NCBI RefSeq assembly: GCF_013343235.1
Contig: NZ_CP040094.1
Span: 5,451,001 to 5,515,000 of the forward strand
DNA: 64,000 nucleotides
Reading direction: 5' to 3'
Origin: Nostoc sp. TCL240-02
GTDB lineage: Bacteria; Cyanobacteriota; Cyanobacteriia; Cyanobacteriales; Nostocaceae
Positions 8,408 to 17,948 of this stretch are shown here, piece after piece (position 1 is the first letter of the stretch; each line of letters starts with the position of its first letter). The notes below the pieces were generated by a model. That model did no database searches. It saw only the letters and a program-made list of their open reading frames with translations, and was not told the DNA's origin. Both the position numbers and the translations under genes were made by a program.

Positions 8408-9937
8408 ATGGGACTACCCTGGTACCGAGTACATACAGTCGTTCTGAATGATCCAGGACGGCTGATTTCTGTACACCTAATGCATACAGCCTTAGTAGCA
8501 GGCTGGGCTGGTTCGATGGCACTCTACGAACTAGCTGTTTTTGACCCTAGCGATCCGGTTCTCAATCCCATGTGGCGGCAAGGGATGTTCGTCCTCCCCT
8601 TCATGTCACGTTTGGGCGTTACTCAATCTTGGGGTGGTTGGAACGTTACTGGTGGCCCAGCAACCGATCCTGGCTTCTGGTCATTTGAAGGCGTTGCTGC
8701 GGCTCACATTGTTCTTTCCGGTCTTCTGTTCCTAGCTGCCGTATGGCACTGGGTTTACTGGGATTTGGAACTCTTTAGAGATCCCCGCACTGGTGAACCT
8801 GCTCTAGACTTGCCAAAAATGTTTGGCATTCACCTATTCTTATCTGGTCTACTTTGTTTTGGCTTTGGTGCTTTTCACGTCACCGGACTATTTGGGCCGG
8901 GGATATGGGTTTCTGACGCTTATGGCATAACTGGGGCTGCCCAGGGAGTAGCACCAGAATGGGGCCCAGATGGTTTTAACCCATATAACCCTGGTGGCAT
9001 TGCGGCTCACCACATTGCTGCTGGTGTTGTTGGTATTATTGCAGGCTTATTCCACCTCACAGTTAGACCCCCCGAACGGCTCTACAAAGCCCTACGGATG
9101 GGGAATATTGAAACAGTACTTTCTAGCAGTATTGCAGCAGTCTTCTTTGCTGCTTTCGTTGTTGCTGGTACTATGTGGTACGGAAACGCCGCCACTCCCA
9201 TCGAATTGTTTGGCCCTACCCGCTACCAATGGGATCAAGGCTACTTCCGTCAAGAAATTCAGCGCCGGGTTCAAACTACCGTTGCTGAAGGTGCAACCCT
9301 TGACCAAGCTTGGTCGCAGATTCCCGAAAAACTGGCTTTCTATGATTATGTAGGTAATAGCCCCGCTAAAGGCGGTCTATTCCGTACAGGGCCAATGGTG
9401 AAGGGTGATGGTATTGCCCAATCTTGGCAAGGTCACGCCGTATTCAAAGATTCTGAAGGACGGGAATTGAACGTGCGTCGTCTTCCCAACTTCTTTGAAA
9501 CCTTCCCAGTGATTTTGACTGATGCTGATGGAATTGTCCGCGCTGACATTCCCTTCCGTCGGGCAGAATCTAAGTATAGCTTTGAGCAATCTGGTGTCAC
9601 CGTCAGCTTCTATGGTGGCGATCTGAATGGTAAAACCTTTACAGAACCAGCTGATGTGAAGAAGTATGCCCGTAAAGCTCAAGGTGGTGAAATCTTTGAA
9701 TTTGACCGCGAAACCTTGAACTCTGATGGTGTATTCCGTACCAGTCCTAGAGGTTGGTTTACCTTTGGACACGCTGTATTTGCTCTGCTGTTCTTCTTTG
9801 GTCATCTCTGGCATGGCTCTCGCACAATCTACCGAGACGTATTTGCCGGTGTTGATGCGGATCTAGAAGAGCAAGTTGAGTGGGGGCTGTTCCAGAAAGT
9901 GGGTGACAAATCAACCCGCCGGAAAGAAGCTCTCTAA
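8408..9937 (+). CDS. psbB: Photosystem II chlorophyll-binding protein CP47
   Basis: 509 aa, the usual length. The N-terminus [49 protein letters not shown] is the CP47 hallmark. Six transmembrane helices carry chlorophyll-ligating histidines (for example [54 protein letters not shown]). The large lumenal loop E lies between helices V and VI (about residues 255-450). It is the inner antenna of the PSII core in the thylakoid membrane. psbT follows 120 bp downstream, the usual psbB-psbT arrangement. Confidence 0.99.
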   Translation: MGLPWYRVHTVVLNDPGRLISVHLMHTALVAGWAGSMALYELAVFDPSDPVLNPMWRQGMFVLPFMSRLGVTQSWGGWNVTGGPATDPGFWSFEGVAAAHIVLSGLLFLAAVWHWVYWDLELFRDPRTGEPALDLPKMFGIHLFLSGLLCFGFGAFHVTGLFGPGIWVSDAYGITGAAQGVAPEWGPDGFNPYNPGGIAAHHIAAGVVGIIAGLFHLTVRPPERLYKALRMGNIETVLSSSIAAVFFAAFVVAGTMWYGNAATPIELFGPTRYQWDQGYFRQEIQRRVQTTVAEGATLDQAWSQIPEKLAFYDYVGNSPAKGGLFRTGPMVKGDGIAQSWQGHAVFKDSEGRELNVRRLPNFFETFPVILTDADGIVRADIPFRRAESKYSFEQSGVTVSFYGGDLNGKTFTEPADVKKYARKAQGGEIFEFDRETLNSDGVFRTSPRGWFTFGHAVFALLFFFGHLWHGSRTIYRDVFAGVDADLEEQVEWGLFQKVGDKSTRRKEAL

Positions 9938-9959
9938 GAGACTGGGGTGCTGGGCGCTG

Positions 9960-9996
9960 GGGATTGGGGACTATAGGAAAAAGTTTTCCCAATCCC
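9960..9996 (+). terminator. Stem-loop between psbB and psbT
   Basis: GGGATTGGG (9960-9968) pairs with CCCAATCCC (9988-9996), flanked by further repeat-like GGGTGCTGGGCGCTGG and TACCCAGTACC. No U-run follows, so this is more likely a processing or stability element, or a dispersed repeat, than a full terminator. Confidence 0.45.
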
Positions 9997-10057
9997 TAAT
10001 ACCCAGTACCTAATCCTTAATTTCTCATCACTAGCTGGATAGGCAGGAACTAATAAT

Positions 10058-10165
10058 ATGGAAAGCGTTGCTTACATCTTGATTTTTACTCTGTGTATAG
10101 GTACTCTCTTTTTTGCGATCGCATTTCGCGAACCACCTCGCTTTGAGAAACCAAAAGATAAGTAG
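10058..10165 (+). CDS. psbT: Photosystem II protein T
   Basis: A 35-residue ORF, MESVAYILIFTLCIGTLFFA and then IAFREPPRFEKPKDK. It is a single transmembrane helix followed by the conserved REPPR(F/I) stroma-side tail of PsbT. It is a small PSII core subunit at the monomer-monomer interface. It lies downstream of psbB in the usual order. The ATG at 10058 is preceded by AGGAACTAAT. Confidence 0.97.
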   Translation: MESVAYILIFTLCIGTLFFAIAFREPPRFEKPKDK

Positions 10166-10206
10166 ATCCTAATTACCAGACCTTTAGCTGATTTAAAGAA
10201 GTTAGT

Positions 10207-10238
10207 ATCCGTTGCTACTAATTGTAGGAGCAACGGAT
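10207..10238 (+). terminator. Hairpin after psbT
   Basis: A perfect 10-bp stem, ATCCGTTGCT (10207-10216) and AGCAACGGAT (10229-10238), with a 12-nt loop. A moderately T-rich stretch (ATTATTGTGTTTGT) follows, so it is probably the psbBT terminator. Confidence 0.65.
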
Positions 10239-10462
10239 ATTATTGTGTTTGTCCTTTGTTAATTTTAAATACTAAGTGAATAACCAATCATTTTTATATT
10301 GTGATATAATTTCCAATCTTGGGAGTAGATATGTGTTAATACTAGCTTTTCTGCGCTAGGATGAAAAAGGATGTTAAATATAAGCTGCCATAGAACTGCT
10401 TACATAGTACATCGCGCTTGTCGCACAACCTTTACGGAGACTAGAACCAGGAACAAATCAGC

Positions 10463-11587
10463 ATGGTCAATCAGAATTTAACCGCTACAGAAATTGGATT
10501 CACTCACGAAGATTTCGCTGCTCTACTTGACAAATACGATTATCATTTTAGCCCTGGCGATGTTGTGCCAGGAACAGTTTTCAGTATAGAGCCGCGCGGC
10601 GCTCTGATTGACATTGGTGCTAAAACCGCAGCATATATTCCTATACAAGAAATGTCTATTAACCGGGTGGATAGCCCGGAAGAAGTCTTACAGTCAAACG
10701 AAACGCGTGAGTTTTTCATCCTTACCGATGAAAACGAAGATGGTCAATTAACCCTTTCCATTCGCCGTATTGAATACATGCGGGCTTGGGAACGCGTGCG
10801 ACAGCTGCAAGCAGAAGATGCCACTGTACGTTCTGGCGTGTTTGCAACCAATCGCGGTGGTGCATTGGTAAGGATTGAAGGATTACGTGGCTTTATCCCA
10901 GGTTCTCACATCAGTACTCGCAAACCTAAAGAAGAATTGGTAGGCGAAGAACTGCCATTGAAATTCCTAGAGGTGGATGAAGAACGTAACCGCTTAGTTC
11001 TATCTCATCGTCGGGCGCTGGTTGAGCGGAAGATGAACCGCCTAGAAGTCGGCGAAGTAGTAATAGGTACCGTTCGTGGTATCAAACCCTACGGTGCTTT
11101 CATCGACATTGGTGGTGTCAGTGGTCTACTACACATTTCTGAAATTTCCCACGAACATATTGATACACCTCATAGCGTGTTCAATGTCAATGATGAAGTG
11201 AAAGTGATGATCATCGACTTGGATGCAGAAAGGGGTCGCATTTCCCTATCTACCAAGCAACTAGAACCTGAACCCGGCGACATGATTAAAAACCGGGATT
11301 TGGTTTACGATAAGGCAGAAGAAATGGCTGCTAAATATCGTGAACAACTGTTAGCCAAGCAACAAGGTGCTACTGCTGCGCCTGCTGCGCCTGCTGATGT
11401 TTTAGCAGAAGAAGATATTCCACCAGCAACAGAACTTGAAGACGAGATTCCACCAGCAGCAGAACTAGAAGAAATTCCACCAGCAGCAGAAATTGAGGAA
11501 GTAACTCCAGTAGTTGCGGAAATTCAAGAAGAGATTCCAGCAGCCACGGAAACTGAAGAACAAATTCCAGCAGCTATTGAAGAATAA
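10463..11587 (+). CDS. rpsA: 30S ribosomal protein S1
   Basis: 374 aa with three S1 RNA-binding domains: about residues 30-100 (GDVVPGTVFSIEPRGALIDIG), 115-180 (VRSGVFATNRGGALVRIEGLRGFIPG) and 195-265 (GEVVIGTVRGIKPYGAFIDIGG...ISEISHE). Three domains rather than the six of E. coli is normal for cyanobacterial and plastid S1. The C-terminus (about 305-374) is an acidic, low-complexity tail with repeats of the form IPPAAELEE, at DNA level repeated units around 11410-11580, whose copy number is likely variable. It binds mRNA during translation initiation. A clear terminator follows. Confidence 0.95.
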   Translation: MVNQNLTATEIGFTHEDFAALLDKYDYHFSPGDVVPGTVFSIEPRGALIDIGAKTAAYIPIQEMSINRVDSPEEVLQSNETREFFILTDENEDGQLTLSIRRIEYMRAWERVRQLQAEDATVRSGVFATNRGGALVRIEGLRGFIPGSHISTRKPKEELVGEELPLKFLEVDEERNRLVLSHRRALVERKMNRLEVGEVVIGTVRGIKPYGAFIDIGGVSGLLHISEISHEHIDTPHSVFNVNDEVKVMIIDLDAERGRISLSTKQLEPEPGDMIKNRDLVYDKAEEMAAKYREQLLAKQQGATAAPAAPADVLAEEDIPPATELEDEIPPAAELEEIPPAAEIEEVTPVVAEIQEEIPAATETEEQIPAAIEE

Positions 11588-11638
11588 TACATTTTATAGT
11601 TTTACTTGTTTTTAAGTAAGAGTATTAAATCATTGTAT

Positions 11639-11663
11639 AAAGAGGGAAAAACCCTCTTTTTTT
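11639..11663 (+). terminator. Rho-independent terminator after rpsA
   Basis: AAAGAGGG, a short A loop, CCCTCTTT and a run of T: a textbook intrinsic terminator about 50 bp after the rpsA stop. Confidence 0.9.
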
Positions 11664-11740
11664 ATGTGGAAAATTGGGAACAGTTAGGGGTTAAGAATAA
11701 AAACTCATAACTTCTGACTAAATAAGTGGGGTGAAATATT

Positions 11741-12475
11741 GTGGCAACTATTAAATGTAGAAAAATCACTTTTGATAATATCCAGGCAATTTTGTTTGAC
11801 AAAAACGGTACTCTAGAAGATTCAGAAACGTATTTGCGATCGCTCGCACAAAAGGCAACAAGATTAATAGATGCTCAAATCCCTGGAACTGGGGAACCCC
11901 TATTAATGGCATTTGGCATCAATGGCAATCTTCTAGATCCGGCAGGCTTGATATCGGTAGCGAGTCGCCGCGAAACAGAAGTTGCGGCTGCGGCATATAT
12001 TGCCGAAACAGGAAAAGGATGGTTTGAGTCCTTAAAAATAGCCCGTCAAGCTTTGGATGAAGCAGAAAAATACATCGAACAAACTCCTTCACCGCTATTT
12101 GTGGGTAGCTTAGACTTGTTGAAATACCTACGCAAAGGGGGTTTAAAACTCGGTATCCTCTCAGCTGCAACAACCGATGAAGTAAATAAGTTTGTAGCGC
12201 ATCATCAATTAAGCGATTATATCCAGTTAAAAATGGGAGTTGATGAGGGGCCGAGCAAACCAGATCCAGTCCTATTTTTGCAAGCTTGCAAAGCATTGGG
12301 AGTTGAACCAGGTGCTACCTTGATGGTAGGTGATGCCGTTGGCGATATGCAAATGGCGCGTGATGCTAAAGCCGCAGGTTGTATTGGTATCACTTGGGTG
12401 GGTAAGTCAGATAATGTTCGAGGTGCAGATGTAGTGATCAATCAACTTGATGAAATCCAAATTTTAGAAGATTAG
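11741..12475 (+). CDS. HAD-superfamily phosphatase with DKNGT motif I
   Basis: 244 aa from the GTG at 11741. HAD motifs are in order: motif I ILFDKNGTL (about residues 18-26), motif II LGILSAAT (about 135-142), motif III Lys in GPSKPDP (about 170), motif IV LMVGDAVGDMQMA (about 194-206). The second Asp of the usual DxDGT is Asn here (DKNGT). That residue is the usual general acid/base, so either the family uses Asn or catalysis is altered. Length and cap position match phosphoglycolate phosphatase-like hydrolases, but the substrate cannot be assigned. It is a monocistronic gene after the rpsA terminator. Confidence 0.88.
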   Translation: MATIKCRKITFDNIQAILFDKNGTLEDSETYLRSLAQKATRLIDAQIPGTGEPLLMAFGINGNLLDPAGLISVASRRETEVAAAAYIAETGKGWFESLKIARQALDEAEKYIEQTPSPLFVGSLDLLKYLRKGGLKLGILSAATTDEVNKFVAHHQLSDYIQLKMGVDEGPSKPDPVLFLQACKALGVEPGATLMVGDAVGDMQMARDAKAAGCIGITWVGKSDNVRGADVVINQLDEIQILED

Positions 12476-12689
12476 CAGCCTTAACAAGTTGAATTCGCAG
12501 AGGTTACGCAATACTTCTAGGTTAAGGGGAAAAGGGCAAGGGGAAAGAAAAAACCTTTAACCAAAACCTAGTACCCTTTACCCAAAATCCGATTCCGAAT
12601 TAAAAATGCTTAACCGAGAAGTATTGAGAGGTTACGGGCACACAAACAAGAGTTACACCGATTTGGGCTAAGGTTAAATCAAGAGTCTG

Positions 12690-12712
12690 AAACCCGCCTG
12701 CGCGGGTTTTGA
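12690..12712 (+). terminator. Hairpin in the HAD-Uma2 gap
   Basis: AAACCCGC (12690-12697) pairs with GCGGGTTT (12702-12709) across CTGC, followed by TGACTTTA. It probably ends the HAD transcript about 215 bp past its stop. The rest of the 375-bp gap (12476-12851) holds low-complexity sequence (AAGGGGAAAAGGGCAAGGGG) and the Uma2 promoter; I see no gene. Confidence 0.6.
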
Positions 12713-12851
12713 CTTTATAGATGCGGTTTCTAACAGCCGATTTAGGTTAAGTTGAATAAAGAAAAACAGTTCAATTATATCAAACTATTTTTCTTATGTC
12801 AAGTAAAACAAGCTAAAATATTAATTACTTCTCACAATTGCAAAACAAGCC

Positions 12852-13442
12852 ATGCAAAACACAGAAACGACGTTAAGGCTTCGCCTGTGGACAGTTGAAG
12901 AATACCATCGGATGGCTGAGGCTGGGATTTTTGGTGCAGATGAACGAGTAGAACTCCTAGAAGGAAAGATTATTTGGATGATTGCTAAAGGGACAGCCCA
13001 TCGTTCAGCAGTGGGGAGAACAGATAGATTACTGCAAAATAGTTTGAGGAATCGGGCTTGGGTATGTATTCAAGACCCAGTAAAGTTAAACGCACGATCT
13101 GAACCAGAACCGGATATAGCTGTCGTTAAAGTAGATCCACTAGACTACGCAGACCACCATCCCACTCCAAAAGAAGTTTATCTGATTATTGAAGTAGCAG
13201 ATAGCAGCCTGAAACTAGACTGCGAAATCAAAGCTCAAGCCTACTCGCAAGCGGGAATTACAGATTATTGGGTGTTAGATGTGGTTAGTCGTCAATTGCA
13301 CGTCTTTCGAGAACCAACTCAGGATGGCTATCAAAGTGAAGTGATTTTGTCCGAAGATGCGACTATTTCACCTTTAGAGTTTCCTGATTTGAGCATTACG
13401 GTTTTAGAAATGTTACCGCCCGTAATTGTAATTGCATCTTAG
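12852..13442 (+). CDS. Uma2 family (PD-(D/E)XK nuclease-fold) protein
   Basis: 196 aa. Signatures of the Uma2/DUF820 family: LWTVEEYHRMAEAGIFGADERVELLEGKI (N-terminal), SEPEPDIAVVK (catalytic Asp), VYLIIEVADSSLKLDCEIKAQAYSQAGITDYWVLD (E and K of the nuclease core). The family is highly expanded in filamentous cyanobacteria and is thought to be nuclease-like; the biological role is unknown. It is a single gene, not in an operon. Confidence 0.92.
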   Translation: MQNTETTLRLRLWTVEEYHRMAEAGIFGADERVELLEGKIIWMIAKGTAHRSAVGRTDRLLQNSLRNRAWVCIQDPVKLNARSEPEPDIAVVKVDPLDYADHHPTPKEVYLIIEVADSSLKLDCEIKAQAYSQAGITDYWVLDVVSRQLHVFREPTQDGYQSEVILSEDATISPLEFPDLSITVLEMLPPVIVIAS

Positions 13443-13532
13443 TTGAAAGTTAATTTTATCAAAAATAACGTGTTTAAGCCCGCCGTAAGCATACCCAGAG
13501 TGACAAAATAAAGTTACTTTCTAATATTAATA

Positions 13533-13943
13533 TTATTTTATTTTTGTCCCAAGAATTGATTGCTCTTTATCCTTCATTAAAAATTTAGAGCTATTAATTT
13601 TCATAATTTCATAATTTTCTACCATAAGCACCGAACCTAAAGTAGCAATCATATCTGCAATAGATATCTTAAAAACTAGTGGTATCCTTAAATTCAAAAA
13701 GGATTTTGGCATAGTTTTAACATTTAAATACAATTTTTTTTGACTTACGTACCATACCCCGGTAAATTTATTCCCTGTTATAAGTTCTTTAGGTTTAGAG
13801 AAAAGCAATGTTTGAACCGTGGTTTGTTCATAAGTCATATCATCTTTAAATTCAATAGTAACTTTTTCGGAGGACGTATCAAAACGCCATTTCCCAAAAA
13901 GTAAAATTTCTATTTCTATATCAGAATGCTTACTATTACTCAT
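13533..13943 (-). CDS. Hypothetical protein, lipocalin-like beta-rich (136 aa)
   Basis: The ATG at 13943 is chosen because GAGG lies 8 nt upstream; a TTG 12 nt earlier is in frame. The sequence alternates beta strands (LFGKWRFDTSSEKVTIEFKDDMTYEQTT, FTGVWYVSQKKLYLNVKTMP) in a way typical of small lipocalin-like domains, with a hydrophobic segment IADMIATLGSVLMVE. It starts 25 nt after the GUN4 gene stop, so it is the last gene of the exporter operon. The function is unknown and the fold call is tentative. Confidence 0.6.
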   Translation of the reverse strand: MSNSKHSDIEIEILLFGKWRFDTSSEKVTIEFKDDMTYEQTTVQTLLFSKPKELITGNKFTGVWYVSQKKLYLNVKTMPKSFLNLRIPLVFKISIADMIATLGSVLMVENYEIMKINSSKFLMKDKEQSILGTKIK

Positions 13944-13968
13944 GTTTATCCTCAAATTAGCTTTAGCT

Positions 13969-15687
13969 CTAATTTTTCTTATTCTTAATAAATGTGCGAT
14001 TATCGCATAAGAAAGTTTCTTGACAAGTTTTTATACGAGAAAAGAATAAATGCATCTGCCAAACTAACCAAGACTTGACCCGCCAAGCTCCCATTGAAAG
14101 GTGTTCTGTAGATGATTTTTGGGATAAGTCAAAACTATGTTGATCGTAGTGTAACCATTGGGCTGGCAAGTGTCCCATCGGTGTCATAGGGGACAATTTA
14201 AAAGTTAGTTGCTCATAGTCTAACCAGTTTCCCTCTTTTCGCCAACCAAGGCGATCGCCAAGTCTTTTTTCTGTTTCGTAGTCTACCTGACCACCCATTT
14301 CGCTCCAGATAGTTTGCTGAACAGTGAAGCCGAAATAGCCATAACTATATTGATCCCAAAGTTGATCGATAGTGTGAAGCTCTTGACAAGAAAAGTTATC
14401 AATATCTTCCTTATAAACTTCATTCCAATAATTTTTACTCATGACTTTTAGCATTATTTTAGTGGTTTCAATATCAGCTTCTTTCCAATGATGTTGTGCT
14501 AGGAGATCCTGCAATTGGGTATAATCAATACCTTTATTGCTGGGAAATTTTTTTGGCAACGTAACATTGTTATTAGTCAGTCCTATCAATCCTGTTCCTT
14601 CAACAGGAGATAGAGAATCTGTAGAGACAAAATTTACTTCTGCTATACTTAGCGCTTTTCTTTGATCTGTTAGTTGCTTGGATATATAGTTAGATATTAA
14701 ATCAATGCCCTTGTCTAAAAAGACACCATTTTCGCTCAAATCAAAATTATGGATTTGCCAATCTAATAATTGAGATTGAATAAAAGCATCTTTTAATCTG
14801 GCTTTTTTATCATAACTTGTCACCATAAAATCGAGAAAACTTTCAGAAATAGCCTCGTTTTTTTCCAGGTTAAATAAGTTTGATTGATGCTTTAAAATAT
14901 TATCACCTAAATTTTTAATATCTCCAACAGTTGCATAAAAATATTCATCCACTTTTATGACTTCATCTATTAAAAATTGAAAAGGACTAAAGTAATCTTG
15001 TAAAGAATTTTCAATGTTGATTGCAGTGTGGGCAATTTTAGCTATTTCTTGACGAATTTTATAGGCTTTTCTTTGATATTCGTAAATTTCTTGATATACT
15101 TCTAAATCTTTTACTATTTGCTGAACAACTTCTTTTTGACTTTTTGTATCTTCTGCAAGGTTTTTAATTCCTTCACCAAGCAATTTTATTTTTTCTAGCA
15201 TTAAGAAATAAGCATTACTCAGTAGCAAAACTGCTTTGAGATTTTCTTGCTTTTCCCATGTTAGCTCATCAAGTATTTTCGGATTTTTATGATTTTTTAG
15301 CTCTAATTTACTTCTTTCGTCTTCTAAGGTTTTTATAGCCAAATATTTTTGTTGAAATAATTCTTTTAAGTCATCTGCAAGATTTAATAAAAAATCATGA
15401 TAATTATCCTTATAATTTTCTAGGAAATCAATAATATGGCTGTAATCTTTAATAAATAATTGGATTTCCTGAAAAACTTCTCCCTGGCTAATTTCTTCTT
15501 TTCGCTTAATTATCCCACCAAGCTGATGATGATATCGAACGCCTTCTTTAATTAATCTTTGACGTTCTCTAATTTTTTTTTGAACTATTTTTACAGCATT
15601 ATTTTTTAGAACTGGTAATTGATAAGTTCTTTCATAAATTGAAATAGTCTTGTAAGTAATTAGTTGTCTTTGCTGTTTAGTTAGCAT
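13969..15687 (-). CDS. Coiled-coil protein with C-terminal GUN4-like domain
   Basis: 572 aa. Residues about 1-300 are strongly charged and heptad-like (KKIRERQRLIKEGVRYHHQL, LEDERSKLELKNHKNPKI), forming long helices with no TM segment. From about residue 387 comes a GUN4-like domain: YTQLQDLLAQHHWKEADIET, then CQELHTIDQLWDQYSYGYFGFTVQ and LGDRLGWRKEG. GUN4 binds porphyrins in chlorophyll synthesis, and GUN4-like domains are fused to many signalling proteins in cyanobacteria. It starts 30 nt after the ABC exporter gene, so it is cotranscribed with the end of the peptide cluster. Whether it belongs to peptide export is an inference from position. Confidence 0.75.
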   Translation of the reverse strand: MLTKQQRQLITYKTISIYERTYQLPVLKNNAVKIVQKKIRERQRLIKEGVRYHHQLGGIIKRKEEISQGEVFQEIQLFIKDYSHIIDFLENYKDNYHDFLLNLADDLKELFQQKYLAIKTLEDERSKLELKNHKNPKILDELTWEKQENLKAVLLLSNAYFLMLEKIKLLGEGIKNLAEDTKSQKEVVQQIVKDLEVYQEIYEYQRKAYKIRQEIAKIAHTAINIENSLQDYFSPFQFLIDEVIKVDEYFYATVGDIKNLGDNILKHQSNLFNLEKNEAISESFLDFMVTSYDKKARLKDAFIQSQLLDWQIHNFDLSENGVFLDKGIDLISNYISKQLTDQRKALSIAEVNFVSTDSLSPVEGTGLIGLTNNNVTLPKKFPSNKGIDYTQLQDLLAQHHWKEADIETTKIMLKVMSKNYWNEVYKEDIDNFSCQELHTIDQLWDQYSYGYFGFTVQQTIWSEMGGQVDYETEKRLGDRLGWRKEGNWLDYEQLTFKLSPMTPMGHLPAQWLHYDQHSFDLSQKSSTEHLSMGAWRVKSWLVWQMHLFFSRIKTCQETFLCDNRTFIKNKKN

Positions 15688-15717
15688 GACCTTGATTTTA
15701 AAAAGTAAAAATATTGG

Positions 15718-17745
15718 TTAAGCTCTTACCCATTTCAACACCTTTGGATCTTTGTCATAGCGGTAGGTAAAGCCATCATTAGCAGTAATGGACTTACCAA
15801 GGCTAGCCTTGCTTCTGATGGTGTTAATACTACAGTCTGTTAATGTCTGCATTTCCTTATGAGAAAGTCCTTCTATTGTACCTATCTTGATGGATGTTTC
15901 TGGTTGAGTTTGGGATTCATTTTTGGGTGAAACATCTATTGTGATTTCAGGCTTTTTAGGAACATTAATAACAACTTCTTTTGCTTTTTGTAGTTGATAA
16001 TCCTGTACGCTAATAATTTGCCAGCTAGAATCTCCTGATAGTTCCAAAACCCATTGATGATAATTAAACAAACTTTCTCTATGTCCAACACTGATAAAAG
16101 TTGTTTTTGTGTCTTGCAACTGTTGATATAAACTCTCTTCATTTTTCAAATCTAAAGCACTTGTTGCTTCATCTAATATAGTAAATCTAGGATGAGTAAT
16201 TAGTAGTCGTGCAAATGCAAGGCGTTGTTGTTCTCCTAGTGATAATATGTTCTCCCAAGGAACTTCTGTATCAAAGTCATCTACTCGACTCAACAAGTTT
16301 TGTAGGTTGACTTGTTGCAAAACTTCTTTGAGTTCTGCATCAGTCATCTTACGAGTTGTATTAGGATAGAGTAATTGTTCACGCAAAGTTCCCAAAATTA
16401 TATAAGGACGTTGGGGCAAAAATAACACTTCTTCTAATGGAGGTCGCACCAGACGACCAGTCCCGGCATTCCACAAGCCAGCGATCGCTCTCAATAGAGA
16501 ACTTTTACCACGACCACTCGGCCCTACAATCAATAAACCTTCTCCAGGTTGAACCTCAAGTGACAAATTTTCAACAATCACCTGTTCATAGTTGGGTGTT
16601 TGTAAAGTGATATTCTCAAAAGCGAGATGGTTTTCTTCTATTGTTTTAATAGTACTTACTTTCTCTGGTTCTTTGGTAACAAATTCTAACGCATCTGTAA
16701 ACTCACCCAAACGTTTAACGTAACTAGAAAATCGTCCCGAAGTTGCAAATTCTCTAATTAATTCTGCCATAGCAGTAGCAAACAAATTACAAGCTAAACT
16801 GGCTTGAGCAATTTCTCCAAATTCAATTTCACCTCTAATCTGTAAAGGCCCGAATACTATAAATGGAAATATTTGGATAGCTGCCTGATAGCCTCTGTTA
16901 AAAATATCCTGAGTTAACTCCCAATTAATCTTGCGTTTGGTGCTTTTAATAATGTTATTAAATCTTCGCTGGATTATATTTAATTCTTTTTTTTCTCCCT
17001 GAAAGAAAGCTATTGATTCAGCGTGATTACGAACATGAGTTAAGCTATAAGTATAGTCTGCATCAAATTCGAGTTCTTCTTGTTTAATCTTATTCAATTC
17101 TTGAGCCAAATAAACAGCAATTAAATTGCCTATTATCGTATAAACAAGCAATACAACTGCAATAAATTGGGAAAGAGACCAGAGAATTACTAAAAAAGTT
17201 GCCATTTCCAGCACTTTTTCTAGAAAAGTAGCTGAAAAAGTAAGAGCATTTCTGATCAAAGGTTCAATTTCTTGGGATATTCGTTGATCTGGATTATCAA
17301 TATCTGAGTTAAAATTTATTTTATAATAAGCGCGATTGCTCAAATATTTTTTTAAAATGCGATCGTTTAGCCATTCATACCAATCAAGAGCGATTTGTTT
17401 TCTAACAAATTTAGAAAATCCTACTAATAGCGTTACGCAGACAAGGGCAGCGCCATAAACTAATAACGTATCAACAAATTTAGCAAGGTCTTTTCCTTCA
17501 GTAATAATATCTAATAAATAGCGGCTAACAAAGCTATTAAATGCAGTGACACCGACGAGCATTATTATTAATAATATCAGGATAATGAGCATTCCCCATG
17601 TACGAATCACGTCTGGAAATGCTCTTCCCCATGCCTCTGTAGGATACCAGTAAGGGCCTGCGATCGCTTTGATATCCTCCCAAAATTGAGTAAAAGCTGA
17701 AGGGGTATTGGTTAGGGATTGATTATGAACGGTTTTAGATTGCAT
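15718..17745 (-). CDS. aptE: ABC exporter (fused permease-ATPase, ABCD/SbmA type) of the peptide cluster
   Basis: 675 aa. The N-terminal membrane domain (about 50-340, with FPDVIRTWGMLIILILLIIMLVG and INFNSDIDNPDQRISQEIEPLI) is of the SbmA/BacA/ABCD type. The NBD has Walker A GPSGRGKSSLL (about 408), Q-loop FLPQRPYI, signature LSLGEQQRLA (about 502) and Walker B FTILDEATSALD (about 525), then H-loop VGHRES. An extra tail of about 100 residues follows, ending LSHKEMQTLTDCSINTIRSK..., which looks helix-turn-helix-like and is not standard. It lies downstream of hphA at the position of the anabaenopeptin exporter gene in known apt clusters. Predicted to export the peptide. Confidence 0.88.
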   Translation of the reverse strand: MQSKTVHNQSLTNTPSAFTQFWEDIKAIAGPYWYPTEAWGRAFPDVIRTWGMLIILILLIIMLVGVTAFNSFVSRYLLDIITEGKDLAKFVDTLLVYGAALVCVTLLVGFSKFVRKQIALDWYEWLNDRILKKYLSNRAYYKINFNSDIDNPDQRISQEIEPLIRNALTFSATFLEKVLEMATFLVILWSLSQFIAVVLLVYTIIGNLIAVYLAQELNKIKQEELEFDADYTYSLTHVRNHAESIAFFQGEKKELNIIQRRFNNIIKSTKRKINWELTQDIFNRGYQAAIQIFPFIVFGPLQIRGEIEFGEIAQASLACNLFATAMAELIREFATSGRFSSYVKRLGEFTDALEFVTKEPEKVSTIKTIEENHLAFENITLQTPNYEQVIVENLSLEVQPGEGLLIVGPSGRGKSSLLRAIAGLWNAGTGRLVRPPLEEVLFLPQRPYIILGTLREQLLYPNTTRKMTDAELKEVLQQVNLQNLLSRVDDFDTEVPWENILSLGEQQRLAFARLLITHPRFTILDEATSALDLKNEESLYQQLQDTKTTFISVGHRESLFNYHQWVLELSGDSSWQIISVQDYQLQKAKEVVINVPKKPEITIDVSPKNESQTQPETSIKIGTIEGLSHKEMQTLTDCSINTIRSKASLGKSITANDGFTYRYDKDPKVLKWVRA

Positions 17746-17948
17746 ATTCTAGAAATCAGTTAAGACTTTTGAAGCTGACTGAATAATTTTGGTATTTTAC
17801 TATATTGACTACATTCTTTGTTTTGCAATGCTTTTAGGGTTTTACAGTAATGTGCAAACAAAGTCTATATGTTTTAGCTGTAGGATGTAGCTCGCGGATA
17901 TTTTTTCACATCCCATAACAGTAGCGAGCTACTATACGAGAGCATAGA

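Noticed and set aside
9377..9814. Minus-strand ORF of 145 aa inside psbB
   Set aside because: Opposite-strand shadow of the well-supported psbB gene; no ribosome site or domain.
11919..12296. Minus-strand ORF (125 aa) inside the HAD gene
   Set aside because: Antisense to a gene with clear motifs on the plus strand.
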